The notes: generated by a model from the letters alone, not told the origin. 64,000 nt of DNA from Hoylesella buccalis ATCC 35310 (GCF_000177075.1 NZ_ADEG01000090.1:92193-156192), one strand, 5' to 3'; numbered from the stretch's first letter, positions 46,289 through 55,042 are shown. Program-made: numbers and translations.

Positions 46289-46479
46289 CCTCTGAAACGT
46301 GGAAAATTTCAATACTGCAAGGATGATGACAGCAGGGCTCACGCTTGGGATTATTAAACTCTTACCAAAGGGAATAATATACCTCAATGCGTGGGCTATT
46401 GTGTGTTATCTGCAGTAGGTAATTTCCACGACCACAGAGGAGATAGCGGCAATAGTTCCCACGCTTTTGTCATCTATCT
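46289..46479 (+). ncRNA. Extended RNA hairpin with a competing downstream fold
   Basis: Nested pairings build one long interrupted stem: 46289-46294/46435-46440 (6 bp), 46298-46305/46423-46430 (8), 46313-46319/46411-46417 (7), 46325-46330/46405-46410 (6), 46337-46344/46389-46396 (8, one wobble), 46345-46349/46383-46387 (5) and 46350-46355/46373-46378 (6), about 46 pairs in 152 nt. Segment 46389-46401 can instead pair with 46450-46464 (13 bp, two-base bulge), and 46325-46331 with 46468-46474. No open frame covers it. It could be a free small RNA or a switchable leader of the downstream genes. No reverse transcriptase gene is near, so a retron is unlikely. Confidence 0.6.
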
Positions 46480-46532
46480 AATTATTAATCGCTTACTTCT
46501 GGGAAACAGTTTGCTATTAAAACTCCAAAAAT

Positions 46533-46688
46533 ATGAGAAGCATTAAAGTTGCTATTATTTGGATTATTTTCTGGGGGTGGATATGTAATATAACATCAAA
46601 TCCAAGTACATTCCAGATTATTTTATTTATAATCTTTGGAATTGGAGGACCCGTTAGTGCTATATTAAGTGACATTAGTAGAAGTTAA
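46533..46688 (+). CDS. 51-residue double-pass membrane protein
   Basis: Frame from ATG at 46533 to TAA, with two hydrophobic helices (VAIIWIIFWGWICNI and FQIILFIIFGIGGPVSAIL) and a short charged tail. It follows the structured RNA by about 50 nt. The composition is that of a real small membrane protein. Its place suggests a toxin-like, holin-like or regulatory peptide, but nothing proves it. Confidence 0.5.
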   Translation: MRSIKVAIIWIIFWGWICNITSNPSTFQIILFIIFGIGGPVSAILSDISRS

Positions 46689-46844
46689 TTGTAAAATAAG
46701 ATAGAACAGCAATTCAGACTACAAATCTGAAATTATTATCCGCCAAACAATCGACAGTGTAGTATCATCGTTTTGTGAATTACAAAGCGTTACCCCTAAG
46801 TGGATACTTGATTAATCACTTGGAAAAGAATGTAAACGAAATAT

Positions 46845-47522
46845 ATGATAACAATTAACTTCACAGATAAAAAGGTATTTTTCTCTTTGTTGGAAAAAGA
46901 AAACTTAAAGCACGCAGAGTGCTATCAACTTGCTTATTATCCGTATGTTTCCCTCGCAAACTATTGTGACATAACATCTCCTAATGAAAAGAGGATATGT
47001 AAAAACATTGAGAACAAAAATATTTGGCAATTCATTCAAATCATTTCTTTATTATTTGGCGTGGGGTCTGAAGAAACATTAGAGATGCTTAATAGAGAAA
47101 TGCGAAATGAACCCTTGAGGTCTGCCATAGTTGCATCACGGCTCCATCCCAACTCTCATGAAAGAATTATTGTGTACGTAGAAACGGCATGTAAAATACT
47201 ACTTTCTATAGACAAAAAAGGAACTAGTCCACAAAATCTTATCAATGTAAAAATTGACGGAAAGATGCCTTTTAGGCTACTGTCCCCTAACTTGCAGAAC
47301 AAAGGTGATGAATGGTTTCAAAATTTTGTCAATATAAAACTAATAACCTTGAGAAAAGCCTATAATTGCATCGGATCAGAAAAAATCTATCCTTTTTTTC
47401 TTACGTCTATCGCAAGCTCCCTATATTTTTTTTCACCAAGCATATACAACATATCACAATGTAATGACGAAAATGAAATGTTGCACTTGATATTAAATAC
47501 ATTCACTAATCAAATGATATAA
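46845..47522 (+). CDS. Unrecognised protein, accessory block gene 1
   Basis: A 225-residue soluble, mainly helical protein with no motif I can name; features are SLLFGVGSEETLEMLNREM (about residues 66-84) and an aromatic C-terminal third (YPFFLTSIASSLYFFSPS). It is the largest gene of a block of six co-directed small genes and is followed 24 bp later by the next. The AT-rich codon use matches the element. Confidence 0.7.
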   Translation: MITINFTDKKVFFSLLEKENLKHAECYQLAYYPYVSLANYCDITSPNEKRICKNIENKNIWQFIQIISLLFGVGSEETLEMLNREMRNEPLRSAIVASRLHPNSHERIIVYVETACKILLSIDKKGTSPQNLINVKIDGKMPFRLLSPNLQNKGDEWFQNFVNIKLITLRKAYNCIGSEKIYPFFLTSIASSLYFFSPSIYNISQCNDENEMLHLILNTFTNQMI

Positions 47523-47546
47523 TTATTTATTTAAAATAAAACTATT

Positions 47547-48035
47547 ATGAGCTGGAATTTATTTGGAAACGACATCTATGATGAAGATTTGTGTTTTTGC
47601 AGAGACATTGGAGATTTGCTTGTGCCAGTTAGTAAAGTAACAACATCTTTAGTATGGCACACTGCAGGGAGAAAAATAATCGAAGAGAGAAATTTGCAAT
47701 CAAAGATGGAAGAATACTCCAATTTATCCTCAAGAGACAAAGTACATGATTGCTATCCAACTAATAGAAAAAAGTTGTTAGCAAACGCAGACTCCATAAT
47801 GAAGTTTGTTAATTCAATTGGACTTTCACGAACTCAACTTATAGAATTACACATAATGAATGCTGTTTTTTCCGTGCTAAAAAAAATGAGCTTGCAAGAT
47901 TCAGAAAAGACATATATTATTAAGAAATACTTATTGCCCAAAGATGAAATAGAGATAACAGCAACCAAAGAGCAACTAGATATAATATCACAATATGATG
48001 ATACTATAGTAGAGCGGTGGAAAGAGCATTTTTAG
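47547..48035 (+). CDS. Unrecognised protein, accessory block gene 2
   Basis: A 162-residue soluble protein. It has a Cys pair near the N-terminus (DLCFCRDIGD, about residues 14-23) and a helical C-terminal half ending DDTIVERWKEHF. It ends in TAG, whereas most genes of the element end in TAA or TGA. Function unknown; the short gap to gene 1 suggests joint transcription. Confidence 0.68.
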   Translation: MSWNLFGNDIYDEDLCFCRDIGDLLVPVSKVTTSLVWHTAGRKIIEERNLQSKMEEYSNLSSRDKVHDCYPTNRKKLLANADSIMKFVNSIGLSRTQLIELHIMNAVFSVLKKMSLQDSEKTYIIKKYLLPKDEIEITATKEQLDIISQYDDTIVERWKEHF

Positions 48036-48190
48036 TTGATTTATCCATTTAAAATATATGAAAAAGTGAGAAGATAAAAACAAATCCATCAATCGCTTGA
48101 AGCTTTTATTCTAGGGATACACGATGAATGTAAATGATTTCTATGTAGTATATCTGCTTATTTGTAACTTATAACACATTTAATAGTAAT

Positions 48191-48442
48191 ATGGATTATA
48201 ACATAAGGAAAGGACTTGAGAACCAAATAGAAGAGTATTGTAAAAAATTAGTACAAGATGCTAATAACGAGGGGTTGGGAATTATGACAGGATCACTTAT
48301 AGAAATCTCATTTGGTGAATTTCGCAAAGAGTTATTAGATTCTTTAGTGGGTTATGCCAGTCAATTAGGAGTTACCACCAATGAGATATCTGAACTAATT
48401 GATACAACAATTGACCGAATGAGAAACAAATATTTATGCTAA
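48191..48442 (+). CDS. Unrecognised small protein, accessory block gene 3
   Basis: An 83-residue, helical, slightly acidic protein without motif. Its stop overlaps an ATG at 48436 in the ATGCTAA arrangement, so translation of the TerB-like gene may be coupled to it. The 155 bp before it hold no gene. Confidence 0.62.
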   Translation: MDYNIRKGLENQIEEYCKKLVQDANNEGLGIMTGSLIEISFGEFRKELLDSLVGYASQLGVTTNEISELIDTTIDRMRNKYLC

Positions 48443-48471
48443 ATAAGCTGTTGTTAATTCTAAATATTATT

Positions 48472-48900
48472 ATGATGACTAAAAAAATTAATTTTTCAAA
48501 TTTTATTACGACAGATAACACTGAATCACATCTGTCCTCTAAAGAAGTTCATGAACTTTCGGTTATTCAGAAAAAAGCAATCATTAAAGCTGTTTTATAT
48601 ATTATTAGTGCCGATGGTATTATAACAGAAGAAGAAAAGGCTTACTTTACATTATTAGTTAAAGAGCTAAATGTAAGTAATAGTCTAATAAGGGATTCTA
48701 TTGATATTGACGACGAAGACATGTTTGAAACACTTCAAGGAATAGGCGACAAAGAATTCTTAATTCAGCAATTAAATAAAGCGGCAATGGTTGATAACAA
48801 TTTTGCGGAGGAAGAAAAGAATTTGATTGCTACTTTTATAGAATATATTCCAAAAGGTTCAAAACCAAAAGAGTTTTATAACAAGATACTAAATTTTTAA
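48472..48900 (+). CDS. TerB-like protein, accessory block gene 4
   Basis: A 142-residue protein from the ATG at 48472 (or 48436, coupled to the previous gene, adding a hydrophobic MLNKLLLILNII). AVLYIISADGIITEEEKAYF (about residues 37-56) and KAAMVDNNFAEEEKNLI (about 103-119) fit the acidic, metal-binding helices of the TerB/DjlA-N fold. That fold occurs in tellurite-resistance and phage-defence gene sets and in membrane-linked sensing proteins. The specific role here is unknown. Confidence 0.65.
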   Translation: MMTKKINFSNFITTDNTESHLSSKEVHELSVIQKKAIIKAVLYIISADGIITEEEKAYFTLLVKELNVSNSLIRDSIDIDDEDMFETLQGIGDKEFLIQQLNKAAMVDNNFAEEEKNLIATFIEYIPKGSKPKEFYNKILNF

Positions 48901-48912
48901 ACTATAGAATAT

Positions 48913-49209
48913 ATGGGACTTTTTTCAACTTTCAGTAATGTAAACAAAATAAACATTTTGCTCAAACAAATAGAACCTAAAATACAAGCTATTGAATATG
49001 AAGCTAATTCTCTTTATCCAAATAAAAATCGGGTAATAACAGAGTGTAGAACAATAGCAGTTTTAATGAGTGAAATTATGGATATTGCTGACAGTGCATC
49101 AAACAGTGTTAAATTAGCACCTTATTATCTGTTTGGCAGAAAGATGAGCTTAATCCAAATTTCTATGGCAATTGCAGCACTGATAGAAGCTTGTGAAAAT
49201 TCTGATTAA
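48913..49209 (+). CDS. Unrecognised small protein, accessory block gene 5
   Basis: A 98-residue helical protein starting 12 bp after the TerB-like gene. A weakly hydrophobic C-terminal helix (SLIQISMAIAALIEAC) may mediate dimer or membrane contact. No family recognised. The tight spacing makes it a likely partner of the TerB-like protein. Confidence 0.65.
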   Translation: MGLFSTFSNVNKINILLKQIEPKIQAIEYEANSLYPNKNRVITECRTIAVLMSEIMDIADSASNSVKLAPYYLFGRKMSLIQISMAIAALIEACENSD

Positions 49210-49270
49210 GTCATGTTTCATGAATTGCAGCGCAAATAATATTTGAACAGTCAGAAATAAAATGAATTAG

Positions 49271-49630
49271 ATGGATAATTTTAAGGGGAATTCAAAAGAG
49301 AAGACATCAAGTTATAGAGAAGAAGAGCATAAACGCATGATGCATGCTTGTTTCATGTATCTAATGACAAACGGTACTTTGCATAACGAGCGGAAAACAT
49401 TTAATGCTTTAAAGTCTATCCTTGAATTAATGACTACTGTTGAGAATTTATCAGATGTTGAATATGAGAATTGCATCGTCTATTTCTATGATGACTATAG
49501 CAAAGGATGTGAATCACCTATTCCAGAATTGTATGTACGTCAAATTCTTGTTCCAGCTATTAAGAAATATGGACAATTGGACTTAGTTTTAGGTGCGACT
49601 TTACTTTATATTGCAAGAAACAATGTTTAA
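49271..49630 (+). CDS. Unrecognised small protein, accessory block gene 6
   Basis: A 119-residue helical protein, charged at the N-terminus (KEKTSSYREEEHKRMM) and hydrophobic at the end (LVLGATLLYIARNN). No family recognised. It closes the block of small genes; the next 790 bp show no convincing gene. Confidence 0.62.
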   Translation: MDNFKGNSKEKTSSYREEEHKRMMHACFMYLMTNGTLHNERKTFNALKSILELMTTVENLSDVEYENCIVYFYDDYSKGCESPIPELYVRQILVPAIKKYGQLDLVLGATLLYIARNNV

Positions 49631-50420
49631 TTCCTCAAAATTCTATTGCTTTCTGTCTGTCTAAAGTAAGGATTATTACCCCAGTTCGGGTTAAGCCTAT
49701 CCCTATTTTATTAAGTTAGACGTAATATTCCTTGTGAGAGTCATGTACATGATAACACATCTCACTCTATCATGAATGGGATAAGATTTAGATAAAAAAG
49801 ATAAATCTGAATAGAGTTTCATACACATGACATTTTTACTCCTAAAACTTTTATATATACCCAAATGTTAAAATGTCCATTGATTAATAAATATCGACTT
49901 TTAGTTGTCTCTAAGGTCAATTCTTTATTTTCTATTGATTTTGTTTGGAATTTGGTTTCCGAATCATTATATTTGCTATGTAAAATTTTTGATAAATACA
50001 GATTGAAAAGAAGACTCGAATGCTACTTTAGCTTTAAAATGAGAGCAAGGAAGAACCTCCAACCTATAATTAAATAAATATGGCTGAGGGTTGAGACAAA
50101 ATATAAGAGAGAATACGATCTTTAATAATCAGACATAACCTGATGAATTCTATAAGAGAGAATAAAGGCTGCTGTAAGAGGCAGCTTTTATTTGCATCTA
50201 AATTTAGAATTCTACTATCAGACTAAACTGATACCCGAATTTTTTAACAAGATAATCCCATACCATAGATAAGGAAAGGAAGAAACTTTTTTTTCAAGGT
50301 TTACTATAAGAAATAGAAAAAATATTCTTTTCGCATAAAGTTAGCATAAAATTGATTTTATGTAGTTGAGGAATGCTAACAGACAATAGATTGAATATAT
50401 GGATCCAAATCACTTATAGA
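49631..50420. other. AT-rich intergenic stretch with repeats and a terminator
   Basis: No convincing gene. CCAGTTCGGGTTAAGCC at 49681-49697 recurs at 53013-53029 just outside attR. TATAAGAGAGAATA occurs twice (50102 and 50151). A 70-codon frame at 49865-50077 has a composition that I do not trust as coding. Confidence 0.5.
50164..50193 (+). terminator. Intrinsic terminator
   Basis: Nine-pair stem AAAGGCTGC / GCAGCTTTT with one wobble, eight-base loop, then TTATTT. No gene directly precedes it, so it may end a small transcript of about 100 nt from this intergenic region, or the accessory block. Confidence 0.65.
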
Positions 50421-52208
50421 ATGAATTAGACTATTATTAGCGGTGGAGACCATCGTTATTTATCTGAATTACCAGAATTTCAAGATGGATTACCTCATGG
50501 AGTAATCAACAAGACAAAACCAGACTGTGGCGGAACGTGGGTTGCTGCAAACTGCAAGAGCAACTACATTATAGTTTGCCCATTTAGAGATTTAGTAGAT
50601 AGCATCGAAGCAGATAAAAACAATAAGTACAAGACATTCAAGTGCTATGGTGGTACAAAGCAATATGAATATGAAAAATACATCAGAGAGAACAAGGTAA
50701 GGAAAATAGCTGTCACCTATGATTCTTTGCCGAAGTTAATGAGATGGATGAATGATGTAAACAACTACAAGTTAGTAGTAGATGAATACCACTTGATACT
50801 TGAAGATATAGATTATAGAGAAGATGCCATCATGGGATTGATAGAGAATGTCAATAAGTTCACACATTACAGTTTTCTTTCTGCAACTCCCATAGATGAT
50901 GATCTTGAGATAACTTTCTTTAAAATGTTACCACATTATAAAGTAATATGGAATAATCTCACCAAGATAAAAATACTTCCCTACCAAACCAGTAATACCG
51001 TAAGAGGAGTTACCAACCTTATTGCATGTTTCTTGCAAGACGGAATAATAATGCCAAATAAACATGGAGTGGAAACGAAAGTTGAATCTTTATTCATCTT
51101 CCTTAATTCAGTTACAAGCATACAGCAGATAGTTTCTACTTTAGAACTCGACCCAAGCATGGTTAAGGTTAGTTGTGCGGATAGACTAAGAAACAGGATT
51201 CTCGTTGGCAAATATGAGATAGAAGCAGCAAGTACAGAATTGGCACCAAACAAGAAAATAAACTTCTTCACCAAAAAAGGATTTCAAGGCTGCAATATGT
51301 TTACCGATAACGGACTGATTATCGTTGCAAGCGATGGGAACAGGGATAGCACATTAGTTGATATATCCACTACTTTAGAACAGATAGCAGGTCGTTTGAG
51401 AGATAACAAGAATTATCAAAATGTGTTTAGAAACTCGTTAATACACATTTATTCAAAATCCAACCACATGCAGACCGATGAAGAATTTGAAAAGATGATG
51501 GTCGATAAGGCAAATGAGGGTGAGTTGATGATTAGAGGTTGGGGGAAAATGGACGATAAAGAAAGAAGTGTTTATTCCAAGAATCTAAAGTTAGATAAGC
51601 AACTCGTTTCCATAGTAAATGGCAAGATGTAGTTTAATGAGTTAAAGCGACAATCATTTATCTTCAAGCACAGGCTAAAGAACCAATACAAAGATCAGGT
51701 TAGCATTATAAGAAGCTATGACAGCTCCAATAAGTTTGTAGCTTTCGATTATAACTTGAAGTGGGAATATTTTGATATACAGATAAAGAAAGCCTTGACA
51801 GTTAGCTATAAGCAGCTGTTAATTAGTTATCTCGATCATCCAAGCAAAGAATATGATTGGGAATACCCAGAGTTCAGAAGTTTTAAGAAATGGCTTACTA
51901 TAAAGGAAATGAATAGTTTAAGATGGAATAAAAACAAGATGATGAAATCTGTTGAAGACAAGAAAAAACTGAACCAAGCTTTCCGTAATATCTACAAGCA
52001 AGGTAAATTCATGAGCAACAAGGATTTAAAAGAAGCACTTGCCGAACAATTCACCAAACTTGGGATAGACACATTTAAACCAAAAGCAACTTTGATAAAG
52101 AATTAGACTATGTGCCGATATGAGAAAACAAGTAAAACGCTGAATGGTAAGAAAATAAACGGATACAGATTTCAAGAAATAACAATAAGTTTTAAATATG
52201 AATTTTGA
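50421..52208 (+). pseudogene. DExH helicase-like gene interrupted by three in-frame TAG codons
   Basis: One frame of 595 codons runs from ATG at 50421 to TGA at 52206-52208, broken only by TAG at codon 3 (50427), codon 404 (51630) and codon 562 (52104); no TAA, TGA or frameshift occurs inside. Motifs are continuous across the stops: start IISGGDHRYLSELPEFQDG, motif I region DCGGTWVAAN, motif II DEYH, motif III SATPIDD and motif VI QIAGRLRDN. The total length matches the 606-residue paralogue at 41114-42934. It is either a decaying gene or a gene whose TAG codons are read as an amino acid. The following gene starts inside its end (52198), as in an intact operon. Confidence 0.7.
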
Positions 52209-52425
52209 AAAGATGAGGTGCGAACTCCATCTATTATTTGATGATGGAGATCGCATTTCTAACAAACAGCTTAAATCGTTATTGAAAAAGCTTTATCGAA
52301 AGTACGGCATTAACCGCACCGCTACAGGTACACAGATTAAGGAGTTTGGCTTCACTACACACAAGTGTAAGATACTAACAGAGAACGGAAGATTAGATGG
52401 CCAAGAATTGACTAAAATAAAATGA
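52198..52425 (+). CDS. Small basic protein downstream of the helicase-like gene
   Basis: A 75-residue basic protein that overlaps the end of the helicase-like frame by 11 bp. KLYRKYGINRTATGTQIKEFG (from about residue 31) looks like a winged-helix or DNA-binding segment, and the Arg/Lys content supports nucleic-acid binding. No named family. Its stop overlaps the next start (ATGA). Confidence 0.6.
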   Translation: MNFEKMRCELHLLFDDGDRISNKQLKSLLKKLYRKYGINRTATGTQIKEFGFTTHKCKILTENGRLDGQELTKIK

Positions 52426-52574
52426 CAAATGAAAAGCAAAAAGCAAACTTTAGCAAGGAGATAGAAACGATTGTCAAAATTGTAATCAGACAGCCTATCT
52501 ACTAAGAAAACTTTCGAAGCATTTAATAAGCTATTAAATCAAAAGTAGATGATGATGTAGAAGAAAAAGATTAA
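52422..52574 (+). pseudogene. Frameshifted small gene at the right end of the element
   Basis: It begins at the ATGA overlap with the previous gene and reads MTNEKQKANFSKEIETIVKI before a TAA at 52503. The text continues as SLSTKKTFEAFNKLL in the +1 frame and then as KVDDDVEEKD in the third frame, ending TAA at 52572-52574. Two frameshifts in 150 bp show loss of function. Confidence 0.45.
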
Positions 52575-52795
52575 GATTATTATACAACATTCTTAAAATA
52601 AAGTAACATAAATTACCATATATAAAAGATGGAGATAAAAGAAGTCTTGAGTACTTCTTTTGTCCATTTTTTATTTGTACAGAAATCCCGATTTAAGTGC
52701 GCAATTTTTCAATTAAAATCCTTACCTTTGTAGCAAAGGTAAGCCCCATAGTCTAATTTAAAAATTATAAACTAAATCAGGGTTTTGGAGTTGGT

Positions 52796-52815
52796 GTAAA
52801 CTTAGATGTAAACCG
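52796..52815 (+). promoter_or_regulatory. Right arm-type integrase site
   Basis: TGTAAACT and TGTAAACC with a 12-bp period, the same arrangement and orientation as at 37645-37664, 40 bp inside attR. Confidence 0.55.
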
Positions 52816-52854
52816 AGAATTGAGATTTTTTGTAACTCATTGATTATCAGAGTA

Positions 52855-53006
52855 GGATTTGGCGCAGTTGGCAGCCTCTGGGGGGCGCGAGGTCGCTGGT
52901 TCGAGTCCAGTAATCCCGACATAAAATTAAAGAGCTGTTAATCATTGATTACAGCTCTTTTTTCTTTTCCGTTTTACTATCGCAGGTTTTGTTGAAATTG
53001 GGTAAT
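52855..53006 (+). repeat. Right attachment region (attR) with damaged tRNA-Pro copy
   Basis: Counterpart of 37463-37620. The tRNA-like part (52855-52919) has lost 6 bp and carries substitutions between the D-arm and the anticodon arm, so it cannot fold into a tRNA; it also has no promoter. The 49 bp at 52877-52925 and the terminator hairpin (52928-52965) match attL. Confidence 0.88.
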
Positions 53007-53241
53007 AATATCCCAGTTCGGGTTAAGCCCTACTACGAGAGTAGCATATATACCATTGTTTGTCATTGAGTTGATGAAATCTAATTACAACCACTTGTAA
53101 GTTACAAGGAACCCTTATGGATGATATAAAACTAAAAGCCACTCACCATTCCGACGATTCATATTTACTTGAACAGAATGGTAAGTGGCAATACGAAAAA
53201 CTCTTGCAATAAGCTTAAAATCTCTCAGTCAGGACTCATGT
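53007..53241. other. Flank right of the element
   Basis: Contains the second copy of CCAGTTCGGGTTAAGCC (53013-53029) and a 31-codon frame at 53117-53212 on the plus strand (ending GKWQYEKLLQ) that may be a gene remnant. No complete gene. Confidence 0.35.
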
Positions 53242-55023
53242 CTACCAACCAGGATTCTGTGGAAGCTTAAATCCGCGAGACTCATACAATGTGATTTGAT
53301 CCTTGGGCAAAGGATACAAGTAGTCTTTCTCTGAATAAGTACGCATTTTGCCCTTATCTTTGATTGGCAAAATGTACCCGCTGTTTCCGCCTCCGTCAAG
53401 ATGTACGCCTTTCAAATTCTCAACAGTCAACGGTTTCTTATTCGGATATTTGGCATTATACCATTGTACATATCTATCTTTATCTACCCATGCCCCTCTA
53501 TTCAAATCGGGATTCAGACTCATGTCAGCATAATTAAGTTTACTCCAACGGCGCAAGTCATTGAACCTGATTCCTTCGAAAACCAGCTCAACTCTCCGCT
53601 CACGACGTATCTCCCACAACAATTGCGAAACATCTTGGTCGCGTTTAGGATCGTTGATGACAACACCGTTTACCTTCAATTGCCCACCATCTAAAGTTAC
53701 ATGAGGCATAGAGGTGCTCGGCCGATCTCTTAAAACATTTATCGTTTTATCAAAATCTTTTTGCGTCAAATTGTATGCGCCCAAAGTAGACAACTCGGCA
53801 GCCGCCTCAATATAATTCATTAACACCTCATTGTATTTCATAACAGGAGCATCCGTAATGCAAGTGCTGCTTCTACCTCCAGGCAAGTATTTTAGCGATT
53901 CATTTACAAAGCGGTTGCCAAAATAGCCAGAAACAGCCCAAACATCTACAACACCCGTCAAAAAAAGTCCCGTCGTATCAATATTGGCATACAGGCGAGG
54001 GTCACGATCAGCGATTTCGTCATAGAACCATTTATCGCCCTTAAACATATTGTTACCACTTTGACCTATAGGAAGACCGTTTTTGGTTAGATAGGAGTCG
54101 ATCAAGGATTTTGAAGGTGCCTTTTCCTCGTGTTCTGTGTTTTGGAATGCCATCAAACTGTGTGTTACAATCGACTCAACATAAGCACGGTACATAATGA
54201 CTTCCGGATTACCGGCGAGATCCATAGACGTGGTCAAGTCTTTATAATTATTACACAATTTATATTTGCCCTCATTCATGATGGACTCTGCAAAAATCTT
54301 CGCAGCCATCAAGTATTTTTTTGCAGCTTCGTTATTCTTTTCCCGATATTTTTGCCATGTACCCTCAAACAACATGAAGCGCGACGCAAAAGCTCTCGCT
54401 ACATCTTTGTTGATTGTCAATCCGGCCTTGCCATCGGATACGCGAATATTTTCAACAGCAAAATTGAAATCATCTAACACTTTATCCATTACCACCGTAC
54501 GCAGATCCCGTGCTTTGTAAAGTGTATTATAATTATTTTGCGCTATCGTATCTGCATAATAAGGAACGTCTCCAAATTTTTCAACTAACGAAGCATACTC
54601 CATTCCACGCAACAATCTACTTACGCCCAACCAGTGCTTCTTCGCTTCTTCGTTCAAGGCCGACTTTTCAATGCTATTTATTTGCAGGTTTAACGCACGA
54701 ACGTTATCAAAGTTCCAACCAGAACCACTTGTTGATACCGGTGCGACCTTTGTAAAGAATGTTGCTTTCAATTGTGCGATGTCGTCTGTCCAGTCTGCAA
54801 CATTGGTATCGGCAAACCAATCAGCACGCGACCATCCCGACCTATATCCAGGGAAGTAAGTGGTATAAAAATCTAATGTCGACAACCGAATGTTCGACTC
54901 TTTATCCCAAAAATCTGGAGAATAGCTCACGGTATCCAGTGGATCCAAGGTCAGAAAATCATTACATGATGTGAATGTAATGGATATCAGGAATAGTCCC
55001 AATCCAAATATTTGCTTTTTCAT
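53242..55023 (-). CDS. SusD/RagB-like nutrient-binding lipoprotein
   Basis: A 593-residue surface lipoprotein (lipobox FTSC, Cys20) that caps the SusC-like transporter and binds glycans or peptides. It shows the usual SusD start SCNDFLTLDPLDTVSYSPDFW, TPR-like helices, the LLWEIRRERRVELVFEGIRFNDLRRW signature (about residues 467-492) and a C-terminus ending in YPLPKDQITLY...QNPGW. It lies 19 bp behind its susC partner. The substrate cannot be told. Confidence 0.94.
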   Translation of the reverse strand: MKKQIFGLGLFLISITFTSCNDFLTLDPLDTVSYSPDFWDKESNIRLSTLDFYTTYFPGYRSGWSRADWFADTNVADWTDDIAQLKATFFTKVAPVSTSGSGWNFDNVRALNLQINSIEKSALNEEAKKHWLGVSRLLRGMEYASLVEKFGDVPYYADTIAQNNYNTLYKARDLRTVVMDKVLDDFNFAVENIRVSDGKAGLTINKDVARAFASRFMLFEGTWQKYREKNNEAAKKYLMAAKIFAESIMNEGKYKLCNNYKDLTTSMDLAGNPEVIMYRAYVESIVTHSLMAFQNTEHEEKAPSKSLIDSYLTKNGLPIGQSGNNMFKGDKWFYDEIADRDPRLYANIDTTGLFLTGVVDVWAVSGYFGNRFVNESLKYLPGGRSSTCITDAPVMKYNEVLMNYIEAAAELSTLGAYNLTQKDFDKTINVLRDRPSTSMPHVTLDGGQLKVNGVVINDPKRDQDVSQLLWEIRRERRVELVFEGIRFNDLRRWSKLNYADMSLNPDLNRGAWVDKDRYVQWYNAKYPNKKPLTVENLKGVHLDGGGNSGYILPIKDKGKMRTYSEKDYLYPLPKDQITLYESRGFKLPQNPGW

Positions 55024-55042
55024 ATTATTTGCTTTTTAAGAG

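Larger units (their letters stand above)
37491..52925 (+). mobile_element. Integrative element of about 15.4 kb at tRNA-Pro
   Basis: Bounded by the direct repeats attL and attR, with the tyrosine integrase gene beside attL reading inward and arm-like sites near both ends. The content is AT-rich compared with both flanks: integrase, three unrecognised proteins, two helicase-like genes, DUF3871, RadC/JAB, serine recombinase and a block of small unknown genes with a structured RNA. I see no relaxase, type IV secretion, tail or capsid gene, so it would need help to move. The right end (50.4-52.6 kb) shows interrupted and frameshifted genes. Confidence 0.87.

Noticed and set aside
46289..46479. 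Retron RNA
   Set aside because: No reverse transcriptase gene in the element; the hairpin lacks the paired outer repeats placed as in known retron RNAs.
49865..50077. 70-codon plus-strand frame in the AT-rich intergenic region
   Set aside because: Composition looks random, there is no promoter or coupled neighbour, and nothing recognisable; kept only as a note.
52855..52919. Second functional tRNA-Pro gene
   Set aside because: Six bases missing between D- and anticodon arms and no promoter; treated as part of attR.
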